From Pseudomonas sp. Z8(2022) (GTDB lineage Bacteria; Pseudomonadota; Gammaproteobacteria; Pseudomonadales; Pseudomonadaceae): a stretch of DNA of 64,000 nucleotides. The position numbers and the translations under genes were made by a program. Below the pieces are notes generated by a model. The model was not told the DNA's origin and did no database searches. It saw nothing but the letters and a program-made list of their open reading frames with translations. Below are positions 8,193 to 16,289 of this stretch, in pieces. Every line of letters begins with the position of its first letter. Position 1 is the first letter of the stretch. The stretch is from NCBI RefSeq assembly GCF_025837155.1, contig NZ_CP107549.1, forward strand, positions 3,844,001-3,908,000, in the 5' to 3' direction.

Positions 8193-10021
8193 CAGGCGTT
8201 CAGCTCGGCTACGACGGACTCGTCGCCGTCCTCGAACTGCTTGGCATGCAGTCTGGCGTAGTAGCCATTCTGTGCCAGCAACTCGGCATGCGTACCGCGC
8301 TCGACGATCTGCCCCTGATCCATCACCAGAATCAGATCGGCCTTCTCGATGGTAGTCAGGCGGTGCGCGATCACCAGCGTGGTACGACCCTGCATCACCT
8401 GATCCAGGGCCGCCTGGATATGCCGCTCGGACTCGGTATCCAGGGCCGAAGTGGCCTCGTCGAGAATCAGCAGCGGCGCATCCTTGAGCAGCGCACGGGC
8501 AATGGCCAGGCGCTGACGCTGGCCACCGGAGAGCAACACGCCGTTCTCGCCGACCAAGGTGTCATACCCCTGCGGCATCTTCTCGATGAACTCGGCGGCA
8601 TAGGCATCGGCGGCCGCCTGCTGCACAGCTTCGAGCGGCGCGCCAGCCAGATCGCCATAGGCGATATTGTTGCGCACCGTGTCATTGAACAGGGTGACGT
8701 GCTGAGTCACCAGAGCAATGTGGCGACGCAAATTGCGCAGGGTGTAATCCTCGACATCGACACCATCGAGCAGGATCTGCCCCTGCTCATGGTGATAAAA
8801 ACGCGGAATCAGGTTGGCCAAGGTCGACTTGCCGCTGCCGGAGCGGCCGACCAGCGCCACCATCTGCCCTGGCTCGGCGACGAAAGAGATGTTGTTCAGC
8901 ACAGGCTTTTCCGCACCGGGGTAGCTGAAGCTCAGATCCTTGACGTCCAGCCGGCCGCTGATGCGCTCTCGAGCCTGGGTACCACGATCAACTTCCGGCT
9001 CCTCGTCGAGTTGCTCGAAGATACTCTCGGCACCCGCCAGGCCTTTCTGAATCGTCGAACTGACCTCGGACAACTGGCGAATCGGCTTGGGCAGCAAACC
9101 GGCCAACGTGATGTAGGCCACCAGGTCTCCCGCCGAAGCATCACCACGCAACAGCAACACCAGAAACATCAGCACCGCCATGGCGCTGTAAATCACCAGT
9201 TGCAGTGATGGCGTATAGACAGCATTGGTCTTGACCATCTTCAACTGTTTGAGCTTGTTCTGCTCGCTGGCATCAAGAAAGCGCTGCTTCTCGTAGTCTT
9301 CGCCGCCGAAGCTACGGACCACCCGATAGCCCTGGATACTCTCCGAGGTCACATGCGTGACATCACCCATGCTGGTCTGGATCTTCTTGCTCTGCTTGCG
9401 AAATTTCTTGCTGGTGCTGGTCACCATCAGACCGATGACCGGCAGGATGGCGACCATGACCAGGGTCAGCTTCCAGTTCATCCACAACAACGTGGCGAAC
9501 AGAAACACCACCGTCATGCCTTCGCGCACCACCACCTTGATCGCATCGGTGGCAGCCCCGGTGACCATGGTCACGTTGTAGGTGATGCGCGAGATCAGAT
9601 GCCCGGAGTTGTGGTTGTCGAAGTAGCGGTTGGGCAGGGTCATCAGGTTGTTGAACAGCTCAACTCGCAAGTCCTGGACCAGCCCCATAGACACCTTGGC
9701 CAGGTAGTAATTTCCAAGGAACGAACCAATGCCCTGCCACAAGGCGATCAGTACGATAAGAAGTGGCACAGCCTGGAGCAGCTTGAGATGCGCCAACCAG
9801 GGCGCGTGCTCTAGTAGCCAAGGTATCCCAGTGAACAGACTGGCATCCGGGTTGGATAGGCCATCGACAAAGTACTTGAGGATGTAGCCCAGCATCGGCT
9901 GGGTGGAGGCGAAAATCAGGAACCCCGTAAGGCTGATGGTAAACAGTCCCCAATAGGGAACTACATAGCGCAGCAATCGCAGATACACCCGCAGGCTGGA
10001 TTGCTGGGTAGAATTGGCCAT
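8192..10021 (-). CDS. msbA: Lipid A export ATP-binding/permease protein MsbA
   Basis: MsbA is the homodimeric ABC exporter that flips core-lipid A across the inner membrane before O-antigen ligation. The 609-residue product has an N-terminal six-helix transmembrane domain (about 1-330) and a nucleotide-binding domain (about 350-600) with Walker A GRSGSGKST, signature LSGGQRQR, Walker B LLILDEATSALD and a switch His in AHRLTT. The ATG at 10021 (MANSTQQSS) is preferred over a longer in-frame reading because MsbA proteins start near here and GGGA lies upstream. It heads the minus-strand run ending in hldE. Only 35 nt separate it from the divergent gene at 10057, so promoters must overlap coding sequence. 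Confidence 0.95.
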   Translation of the reverse strand: MANSTQQSSLRVYLRLLRYVVPYWGLFTISLTGFLIFASTQPMLGYILKYFVDGLSNPDASLFTGIPWLLEHAPWLAHLKLLQAVPLLIVLIALWQGIGSFLGNYYLAKVSMGLVQDLRVELFNNLMTLPNRYFDNHNSGHLISRITYNVTMVTGAATDAIKVVVREGMTVVFLFATLLWMNWKLTLVMVAILPVIGLMVTSTSKKFRKQSKKIQTSMGDVTHVTSESIQGYRVVRSFGGEDYEKQRFLDASEQNKLKQLKMVKTNAVYTPSLQLVIYSAMAVLMFLVLLLRGDASAGDLVAYITLAGLLPKPIRQLSEVSSTIQKGLAGAESIFEQLDEEPEVDRGTQARERISGRLDVKDLSFSYPGAEKPVLNNISFVAEPGQMVALVGRSGSGKSTLANLIPRFYHHEQGQILLDGVDVEDYTLRNLRRHIALVTQHVTLFNDTVRNNIAYGDLAGAPLEAVQQAAADAYAAEFIEKMPQGYDTLVGENGVLLSGGQRQRLAIARALLKDAPLLILDEATSALDTESERHIQAALDQVMQGRTTLVIAHRLTTIEKADLILVMDQGQIVERGTHAELLAQNGYYARLHAKQFEDGDESVVAELNA

Positions 10022-10056
10022 TCGGTATGTCCCACGAAACTGGCTAGAGGAATACG

Positions 10057-10668
10057 ATGCGGATTGTAACAGCGAACGAACTACAAAACTGGCTGACCAA
10101 TGGCCAAGTGCTGGAGCAAGACAGTCGCGGTCCCAAGGTCGTTCGCCTGGACAATGGCAACTTCCTGAAGATATTCCACAGTCGCAAAGCCCTGCTCTCT
10201 CGTTGGCGCCCCAAAGCACGGCGCTTTGCTCGCAACGCGGAAAGACTACAGGCCTTGGGAATCCCGACCCCTGAGGTACTGGAGTGCTGCTGGCTGGAGC
10301 AGCAACGCGCCACCAGTGTTTGCCTCTATAGCCCGCTTCAAGGTGTCCCTCTCGACAGCATATTCAGCGAACAGCGAGAACAGTTCGACAGAGACCTTCC
10401 CAATTTCGTCGCATTCATACGGCAACTGCATCGCAAAGGCATTTACTTTCGCTCACTGCATCTCGGCAATGTCCTCAAACTCCCCAACGGGGGCTTTGGG
10501 CTGATTGACTTCCTCGACCTAAGCTTCAAAGGCGCCCCCTTGAGCCGGAACCTAATTAAAAGGAATTTTGCTCACTTGAGAAACTACCTGGAACGGCGCC
10601 AAGTAGAGAACTTCCCTTGGAGCAGGCTAACAGAGTGCTATGAGCGCGGCCTGTCTGAGGAAGCGTAA
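10057..10668 (+). CDS. LPS-kinase-fold protein lacking the catalytic Asp
   Basis: The 203-residue protein belongs to the short InaA/toluene-tolerance-type branch of the LPS-kinase fold; PA4998 occupies the same place between msbA and waaL in P. aeruginosa. Lys38 in GNFLKIF is the ATP lysine and Asp151 in LIDFLDL the DFG-type metal residue. The catalytic loop reads YFRSLHLGNVL, so Ser133 stands where HRD/HGD kinases have the catalytic Asp, though the following Asn138 is kept. It may be a pseudokinase, a scaffold, or an enzyme with a shifted mechanism. Start ATG 10057 has AGAGGA upstream. The gene diverges from msbA with a 35-nt gap and its 3' end overlaps the end of convergent waaL by 31 nt. 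Confidence 0.8.
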   Translation: MRIVTANELQNWLTNGQVLEQDSRGPKVVRLDNGNFLKIFHSRKALLSRWRPKARRFARNAERLQALGIPTPEVLECCWLEQQRATSVCLYSPLQGVPLDSIFSEQREQFDRDLPNFVAFIRQLHRKGIYFRSLHLGNVLKLPNGGFGLIDFLDLSFKGAPLSRNLIKRNFAHLRNYLERRQVENFPWSRLTECYERGLSEEA

Positions 10669-11825
10669 TCAGCGTTCCGACGAGCCAGAAGCAAGCCCAA
10701 GGCAATCGGCAGCCAGGTAATAAGCCAGTCTGCATTAGGCTTACGCCACAGACCTATGCCATCAGTCATCAAGCTTACGGTGGCAAACAGCCACAGCGCC
10801 AACAGTGCTCGCCCCAGAGCCGAGTCTCTGGCTTGCCAGGCGCGCCAGAGACAGAGCAACCAGAGTACGCAAAAGATCAGTAGCCCCCCGACACCCAGTC
10901 GCACACCCGTATCGATAAAAAGGTTATGGGGATGTTTGAACTGATTTGTAAGCCCCGGGACGGTGAGCTTGAACTCATGAAAACCAATACCGAACCAGGT
11001 ATTTTCGGCAATCAACTGCAACCCACCGCCCCAAAGTTCCAGGCGGTAGGACAGCCCGCGCTGCATCAGCATCTGCACGTCATAGATCGCGACTGCAGCG
11101 ACCGCCAGTAGCAACCCAAACAAGACAGTCAGCCCGATCCATCGCGGCACCGATACCAGAATCACCATCAGCGATGCCAGCAATGCCAGCCAGACACCAC
11201 GAGTCTGGCTGGACAGCAGAAATGCCAGATAGCCTATGGCAGCCACACCGGCAGGCAGCAGCCAAGCAAGTCGCCACGGGCGCCCCACCACCATTGCCAG
11301 ACCGACGACAGCGAGCGCTCCGACGGCATGAGCCGCCATGATGACCGTATCCCATATACCCAGTGCCGTCAGACGACTCGAGAAAGGATTTTGCTCAAGC
11401 ACATAAAAATGCAGCCATGACAGACCCGCTCCGACCCCGCCCAGTAGCACCCCAAAAATCAATAGTCGCTCGACAGAAGCGTCACCGGCTCTGGCTGCCA
11501 GCAAAAAACCAAGCAAACTCAAAGTCACGTAGGCCACAACCTTCGCATCACTGACAGGCTCCTCACTGCCCCGCACGATCAAAATCAACAAGGTCCAGGC
11601 AGCGAAAGCGACGTATAGCCATAGGTCAGGAGATGCCAAATGCGACCTGAACGCGGCATATCCCAAGCTGCACAATGCTGGCAGCCAAAGCAAAACCGCG
11701 AGCAATTGGTGATAAACCTTGCTGCTCGGTACCAGCCACGGCGCACAGAGAAGAACAGCCACTCCTATAGCCGCCCACCGAGCCAGCAAAGCCTGCCCCC
11801 CCATCACACCCGCTTGTTTATACAT
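10638..11825 (-). CDS. waaL: O-antigen ligase family membrane protein
   Basis: The 395-residue protein is almost entirely hydrophobic, with about ten to twelve membrane segments and one large periplasmic loop, as in WaaL/Wzy_C ligases. The SSQTRGVWLALL stretch and the HPHNLFIDTGVRLG motif in the periplasmic loop are the conserved Arg- and His-containing signatures. WaaL transfers undecaprenyl-linked O-antigen to core-lipid A on the periplasmic face. Ligases are poorly conserved in sequence and hard to tell from Wzy polymerases; the place beside msbA, as in P. aeruginosa (PA4999), favours ligase. The ATG at 11825 is the best start. A seven-G run covers codons 8-10. Confidence 0.85.
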   Translation of the reverse strand: MYKQAGVMGGQALLARWAAIGVAVLLCAPWLVPSSKVYHQLLAVLLWLPALCSLGYAAFRSHLASPDLWLYVAFAAWTLLILIVRGSEEPVSDAKVVAYVTLSLLGFLLAARAGDASVERLLIFGVLLGGVGAGLSWLHFYVLEQNPFSSRLTALGIWDTVIMAAHAVGALAVVGLAMVVGRPWRLAWLLPAGVAAIGYLAFLLSSQTRGVWLALLASLMVILVSVPRWIGLTVLFGLLLAVAAVAIYDVQMLMQRGLSYRLELWGGGLQLIAENTWFGIGFHEFKLTVPGLTNQFKHPHNLFIDTGVRLGVGGLLIFCVLWLLCLWRAWQARDSALGRALLALWLFATVSLMTDGIGLWRKPNADWLITWLPIALGLLLARRNADYASSDRPRS

Positions 11826-11916
11826 AACAACCCTACCCCCACCCCATGGTCAACAAGGGGCAATTCTGTATACGAAACAGCATTGCGCGCCGTGCACTTT
11901 TGCTATCGCTGCGCTG

Positions 11917-13017
11917 CTAGTCCCGACCGGTCAAACGTGCAACCACACGATCGATGTGAGCTTGATTTGGATGCTGCCAACTGCCAGGGATGCAGTACTC
12001 TTCGTGCAGATAATGGATAAACCCCTCGCGAGTCGCATCACTTAACGGCCAATCGGGGAAGTTACACGCCAGACGGATCGCGGAGCGTTCCGAGTCTGCG
12101 TGAACCACCACCCCCTCGATGTTGTAACAAGCCTGCCCGAGCGTCATCACAGCTTTAGCGTACAGCAAGCTTTCCAAACCCACGGTCGAGTTAACCGTGA
12201 CGACAAACTGACTTCGACGTATCAGCTCCTCGGTACTGTTTGCATTCGCAAATATCAGCCGATCATTCGCCTTCGCATGAAGATCTGGATATTCATGCTT
12301 ACTAGAAGGATGCTCCTTGAAAACCGCCGGAAGGCCACAAGCCTCGCTCATCCGCTCAGCCAGCGCGAACAAGTCACGCATATTGCGGATCCAGGGCGAG
12401 AAGAATCGTATCTGGGTGTCGCTATCGACTTGAAACGGAAAAAAGATAAAACGCTCCGGCAGCTCGATAGACGACCCAAAGTCGCGCCGACCTTGTCTAG
12501 GTACAAGCACGAAAGACGAGACGCCGGGCACCACGCCGCGGCATCGATAAAACTCGGGGTCGCGCGCTAACGAGCTTTGGTAGTTCACCCCAAGCGGGTC
12601 GACCGTGGTGGTACTCGGCAGCAGCCCATTCTCAAAGAAGAAGCGCCTGGTTGACCCCGGAGTCAATGCCATAAGCAAACGACAATAACGATGGGAGCCA
12701 TTCCAGACCGCGACCCCAACTGGTTTTTTTGCCTCGAGTAGTGCCTTGATGCTCAGCGCCACCAATAGCAGTTCGAGATACAGCCCAAAACGATAAAATC
12801 GCCCCGCGTACTTACGCTTCAGGCGCCGCTCGGCACATTTCTCATCAACAATTTCCCGCCAGTTGATGCACCGCAGTGTCGACCTCATCTCACGCCAAAG
12901 AGGCCATGGCAACTGACGGAGCGAAATCACCTCGCCCGAAAGATCACCGTCATCGAGCAAAGCCTGAAAATATCGACTCTGAAAAGGAGCGACAGAAAAG
13001 AAGATAAAACCGTTCAT
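11917..13017 (-). CDS. Capsule_synth-type polysaccharide biosynthesis protein (KpsC/KpsS-like)
   Basis: The 366-residue protein carries the pattern of the Capsule_synth family, which includes KpsC/KpsS Kdo transferases: GEVISL at the N-terminal half, FFFENGLLP, FIFFPFQVDSDTQI, a KEHPSS motif and TVNSTVGLESLLYAKAVMTLG followed by CYNIEG. It is probably a cytosolic glycosyltransferase acting on an outer-core, O-antigen or other surface glycan; donor and acceptor are not evident. ATG 13017 (MNGFIFFS) is preferred; the only longer start is TTG at 13053. It is the last gene of the accessory module, 91 nt before waaL. Base composition is lower in GC than the core genes, with several A/T runs, consistent with transfer. 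Confidence 0.72.
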   Translation of the reverse strand: MNGFIFFSVAPFQSRYFQALLDDGDLSGEVISLRQLPWPLWREMRSTLRCINWREIVDEKCAERRLKRKYAGRFYRFGLYLELLLVALSIKALLEAKKPVGVAVWNGSHRYCRLLMALTPGSTRRFFFENGLLPSTTTVDPLGVNYQSSLARDPEFYRCRGVVPGVSSFVLVPRQGRRDFGSSIELPERFIFFPFQVDSDTQIRFFSPWIRNMRDLFALAERMSEACGLPAVFKEHPSSKHEYPDLHAKANDRLIFANANSTEELIRRSQFVVTVNSTVGLESLLYAKAVMTLGQACYNIEGVVVHADSERSAIRLACNFPDWPLSDATREGFIHYLHEEYCIPGSWQHPNQAHIDRVVARLTGRD

Positions 13018-13070
13018 TTTGCCAATACCTGGGTACAACCCAGCCCGCAACAAGGTCTACTAAACCGCGA

Positions 13071-14204
13071 CTAACGAGGACAACCTTCGACCAAGGCCAG
13101 ATACTGGCTACGGTACTGCCCAACACTGTGGTGTGCTTGCAGATAGCCGAAAGCACAGAGTCCTCGTTCACGCAACGCGGTGCCCGGCAACTCAAAATGC
13201 TCAACCAGCGCTTTCGTCAGTCCGCCAACATCTCCGACACGAACGGCCGTTCCCCCGGCGCCCTTGATAATCGGCGCCATAGCCGGGATGTCCGAAGCGA
13301 TCACTGGGAGTTCGCCGCTCATCGCCTCCAACAGCGCCAACGGCAAGCCTTCACTCAGAGACGGCATCACAAAAACGTCAAAAGCCCGAACGAACCTCAG
13401 AGCGTCGGCCCTGGCACCAGGAAGTAGCACTCGTCCGGACAACCCCAGTCGCTCAATCGCCGCCTCCAAATCAGGCCGGGCACGCCCTTCACCTATGATC
13501 ACCAGCAAGGCACCTGGCAGCCGTTCGACACAACTGGCGAACGCCTCAACGAGGTGGATATGCCCCTTGACGGGTACGAGGCGACCAATAGCGCCAAACA
13601 CGAAGGCGCCATCTGGCAGCCCTAGAGCCGCCCGAGCCTCATCACGAGATAGCTGTAAGGCTCGCGCCTTGTCGATGTCGATCGCGTTGTTTATCACGAG
13701 GGTATTTCCCTCGACGAAACCGCAACGACATTGAAGCAGGTAGTCCTTGACGGCTGCCGAGACCGCAACGAATCGCCAAGCCCGATCAATCATCCTCGCG
13801 GCCTGCGTGCGTCGATAAACTCGCTCATACTCGCCAAACCCATGGGTGATGCCGATACAAGTGGGAATACGCAGCCAGCGGTTCAGCCACAACATCATGT
13901 TGATGGCCTTAAAACGGTTGCAGATCACCACGTCGAATCGCTCCGCTCTGCAAAAACGAAACAGTCTCCACAGCGCCATAAAGCGCATCCCTTTCAGTTG
14001 CTCCTGCGACAACTCAAAATACACCGAGCGCTCTGCCACGCTCACTGGCTGCCCCTCAGATGGAACTCCACCCAGATAGGCGGATACCACCTCGTAGCGC
14101 TCGACAGGAAACGCCTTCACCACTTGCTCGGCAAGATCGGCAAAGTCGTGATTTTTAACGTTGTAATCCGGCTGCAGTTGCAGAACCTTGACTCGTTTCT
14201 TCAC
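13071..14204 (-). CDS. GT4-type glycosyltransferase, paralogue of WapH
   Basis: A 377-residue GT-B glycosyltransferase of family 4. The N-terminal acceptor half is followed by FGAIGRLVPVKGH, LLVIIGEGRARPDL and the EGLPLALLEAM motif that holds the nucleotide-sugar phosphate-binding Glu residues. It resembles the wapH product of this window (same HRFK/NRFK and HxFGxY segments), so the two are probably duplicates that now use different donors or acceptors. Two in-frame GTG codons compete; GTG 14204 is favoured because GAGAGG stands at a proper distance from it but abuts the one at 14213. The gene follows the capsule-type gene on the same strand after 53 nt and is preceded by a 185-nt gap in which I see no clear promoter. 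Confidence 0.85.
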   Translation of the reverse strand: MKKRVKVLQLQPDYNVKNHDFADLAEQVVKAFPVERYEVVSAYLGGVPSEGQPVSVAERSVYFELSQEQLKGMRFMALWRLFRFCRAERFDVVICNRFKAINMMLWLNRWLRIPTCIGITHGFGEYERVYRRTQAARMIDRAWRFVAVSAAVKDYLLQCRCGFVEGNTLVINNAIDIDKARALQLSRDEARAALGLPDGAFVFGAIGRLVPVKGHIHLVEAFASCVERLPGALLVIIGEGRARPDLEAAIERLGLSGRVLLPGARADALRFVRAFDVFVMPSLSEGLPLALLEAMSGELPVIASDIPAMAPIIKGAGGTAVRVGDVGGLTKALVEHFELPGTALRERGLCAFGYLQAHHSVGQYRSQYLALVEGCPR

Positions 14205-14389
14205 CAGCCCCACCTCTCAGTCAAGATGCAACATAGATCAATGCCTTGAACACGATAGTGGCCGACAATCCAGCGAAGCCACATGTAACACGAATCCTGT
14301 CTTCGCTATGAAAACCAATCACACACCGCTTGAAAATAAGCTGTTCCATCACTGAACCGCACGGCAAGCAGGACACAGAGCAACAGCGA

Positions 14390-15184
14390 TCAGACTGGTT
14401 CATCGAAAATTTGGTTCCAAGCGACTCTCGGGGTCAACTGCTCTGGTAGGCGGGAGCACGGGGAAAGATTGAACACTTCAAAACGTCCCGGCTGGATAAT
14501 ACGTTGCCGCATAAAACGAAAGCTGGGCAGGATGTAGTCTTCGAAGTCGTCGTCAAGCGTGCTGGGTAATGTTTTTTCCTCTTGGTAACTGCGGCCCGCA
14601 GCGGGGTCAAGATCGACCCCCACCAGCAGAACCTTGGAAAAACCGAGATGAAAGGCCAACTGAACGCCAACGTACGCAATAGTTCTTGCGCAAAAGTAAC
14701 CCTTGGAGAAATTACAACTAAAACCAATGCGGTTGGGTTTGCGCCGCCAGAGAGAAAAGTCGCTATGTAATTCCCTATCGTCGCGAATCGACCATGCGAA
14801 TCGCCTGTCACCCAGAGGAACCTGCCCTCTCATGCGGTTGACCCGCTCCAGCAAGAAGTATGGCTTGTCTTCAGGCAGCGCAATCCCACGCTTTTCGGCC
14901 TCCAGAAAACAGAGATCGCTCAACGCTACGTGTTCGGAACTGGCTATACCCATTGCCAGGAGTTCAGGCCTGCCGCGGGCAAAGTTCACGTCATCGCACA
15001 AATAGTAAAACGGTTTCACCGCCAGCCCGTCGAAGCTGTGCACTGAGCCGTTCACCGCAATCACAGGAAAGGGGCAAGCAGCCAGTGGAAACCCCTTGGC
15101 AGAAGGCCCTGACGCCAGAATGACTACTGTTCCAGAATAACGGCCCCGGCTCTGTTCAAAACTCTGAGGCTTGATGCTCAGCAT
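14390..15184 (-). CDS. DUF115/GT42-like glycan biosynthesis protein
   Basis: The 264-residue protein begins its fold with VVILASGPSAKGFPL, a Gly-Pro-Ser loop seen in DUF115/MptE-like proteins and in GT42 sialyltransferases (Campylobacter Cst type). Later segments keep the same order: a GYFCARTIAY helix, VLLVGVDLDP strand-loop, and a C-terminal FNLSPCSRLP resembling the CPNS loop of GT42. This suggests a nucleotide- or CMP-sugar-using transferase, but similarity is judged by eye and may reflect only a shared fold. Its ATG overlaps the stop of the upstream pyruvyltransferase-like gene by 7 nt, so they are cotranscribed. Composition is AT-richer than the core genes. Assignment to LPS or another surface glycan rests on context. 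Confidence 0.6.
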   Translation of the reverse strand: MLSIKPQSFEQSRGRYSGTVVILASGPSAKGFPLAACPFPVIAVNGSVHSFDGLAVKPFYYLCDDVNFARGRPELLAMGIASSEHVALSDLCFLEAEKRGIALPEDKPYFLLERVNRMRGQVPLGDRRFAWSIRDDRELHSDFSLWRRKPNRIGFSCNFSKGYFCARTIAYVGVQLAFHLGFSKVLLVGVDLDPAAGRSYQEEKTLPSTLDDDFEDYILPSFRFMRQRIIQPGRFEVFNLSPCSRLPEQLTPRVAWNQIFDEPV

Positions 15185-16245
15185 GTGCGCTCCTGTTCGA
15201 CCGCATGAGTCACAGCTTTGGCAATATCGGCGAACATCTGCTCAGCCCTGGCTCGCGCAGACTGCAGGAAGGCATCAATCGCATGAAGCTCCTCGTCTTT
15301 GAAGGCAGCGCTATTGGCATGCGATAGCGCCTCGGGAAAACCATCGAACACACGCCCAGGCAACCCGATGTCCGCCAGCAGCGCCTGCGTCTTGCTGGTA
15401 TTGGAACCTACCGCCACGAATGGCGTACGACTGGCCAGACATAGCGTCACCATGTGATAGCGGCCGGTCACCACCGTTCGAGCGCAGGCAATACGAGCCA
15501 GAAATCTGCGCTGGGACAGTTTGGCATGTCTCCAGCGCCAACGACTGGCGAGCTTCTTGGGTGGGCTCATCGCAAGCGGTAGAGCACGACTCTGCAACCA
15601 GTGCCGCATTGCCTTGCCCAACTGTCGCAAACGAAATCCCAGGGCGGCGCGCGTGCCCAACGCAAGATCCGGCAGGCAACGGATGCTCAAGTACTCACTG
15701 CCTACTGGACAAGTCGGGTAGGCGATCGCCATAAGCGCCTGCAGCTGCTTTCCGAGGACACTGCCGCTGAGCACAACCCCGTGCCGCAATTTGCCGCTCC
15801 AGGGCGTGAAATCGCTCAACAAGGTCAGATCCGGAACCACATTGACCTGATCCCGATACGGCGCGGCGGCTATGGCACTGGCCTGATCGCGAAAATAGGT
15901 AGCGGTAAAACAAGGCAGATACTGGTTGAGCTGAACGTTGTTTTGCCAAACAGAGTTGACTAGAAAACAAGGGATGCCTTGGGTATGGCAGTAGCGGGCA
16001 ACCTCTCCCAACGTCAACGCAACGGGCGCGTCATCATGCATGGTTCCCTCGCCATTGATTAGGCACAGGTCCATACCGTCCAGCCACTGTTGAAGCCCTC
16101 CGGACTCACATTTGAACCCCAGAGGCACTCGACGAACGACTTCGACACCATGATTCTGGCAACCAAGCAGCAATTGCGCCGTCACAATCGCACAGCCATG
16201 ATGGTCCTCAACCGAAGTGTCGTTAAATAATACCGCCTTAACCAT
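15178..16245 (-). CDS. Polysaccharide pyruvyl transferase family protein
   Basis: The 355-residue protein fits the PS_pyruv_trans family (CsaB, WcaK, ExoV): an N-terminal VLFNDTSVEDHHGC nucleotide-type loop, INGEGTMHDD at the first domain's active-site edge, and a C-terminal GRYHMVTLCLASRTPFVAVGSN segment. These enzymes move pyruvate from phosphoenolpyruvate onto a terminal or branch sugar as a ketal, adding a negative charge; some relatives act on other acceptors. I chose ATG 16245 (MVKAVLFND), with GGGGCG upstream; a GTG at 16293 overlaps the previous stop as GTGA and would add 16 residues, so it cannot be excluded. It overlaps the next gene by 7 nt. Confidence 0.78.
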   Translation of the reverse strand: MVKAVLFNDTSVEDHHGCAIVTAQLLLGCQNHGVEVVRRVPLGFKCESGGLQQWLDGMDLCLINGEGTMHDDAPVALTLGEVARYCHTQGIPCFLVNSVWQNNVQLNQYLPCFTATYFRDQASAIAAAPYRDQVNVVPDLTLLSDFTPWSGKLRHGVVLSGSVLGKQLQALMAIAYPTCPVGSEYLSIRCLPDLALGTRAALGFRLRQLGKAMRHWLQSRALPLAMSPPKKLASRWRWRHAKLSQRRFLARIACARTVVTGRYHMVTLCLASRTPFVAVGSNTSKTQALLADIGLPGRVFDGFPEALSHANSAAFKDEELHAIDAFLQSARARAEQMFADIAKAVTHAVEQERTC

Positions 16246-16289
16246 TTTCGCCCCGTCGCATCGCTTAAAAACAATCGAGCTATTTCGCT

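Noticed and set aside
14221..14403. 60-codon minus-strand frame filling the gap upstream of the GT4 gene
   Set aside because: It has no good ribosome site, overlaps the end of the upstream gene and resembles nothing; it may be a remnant but cannot be supported.
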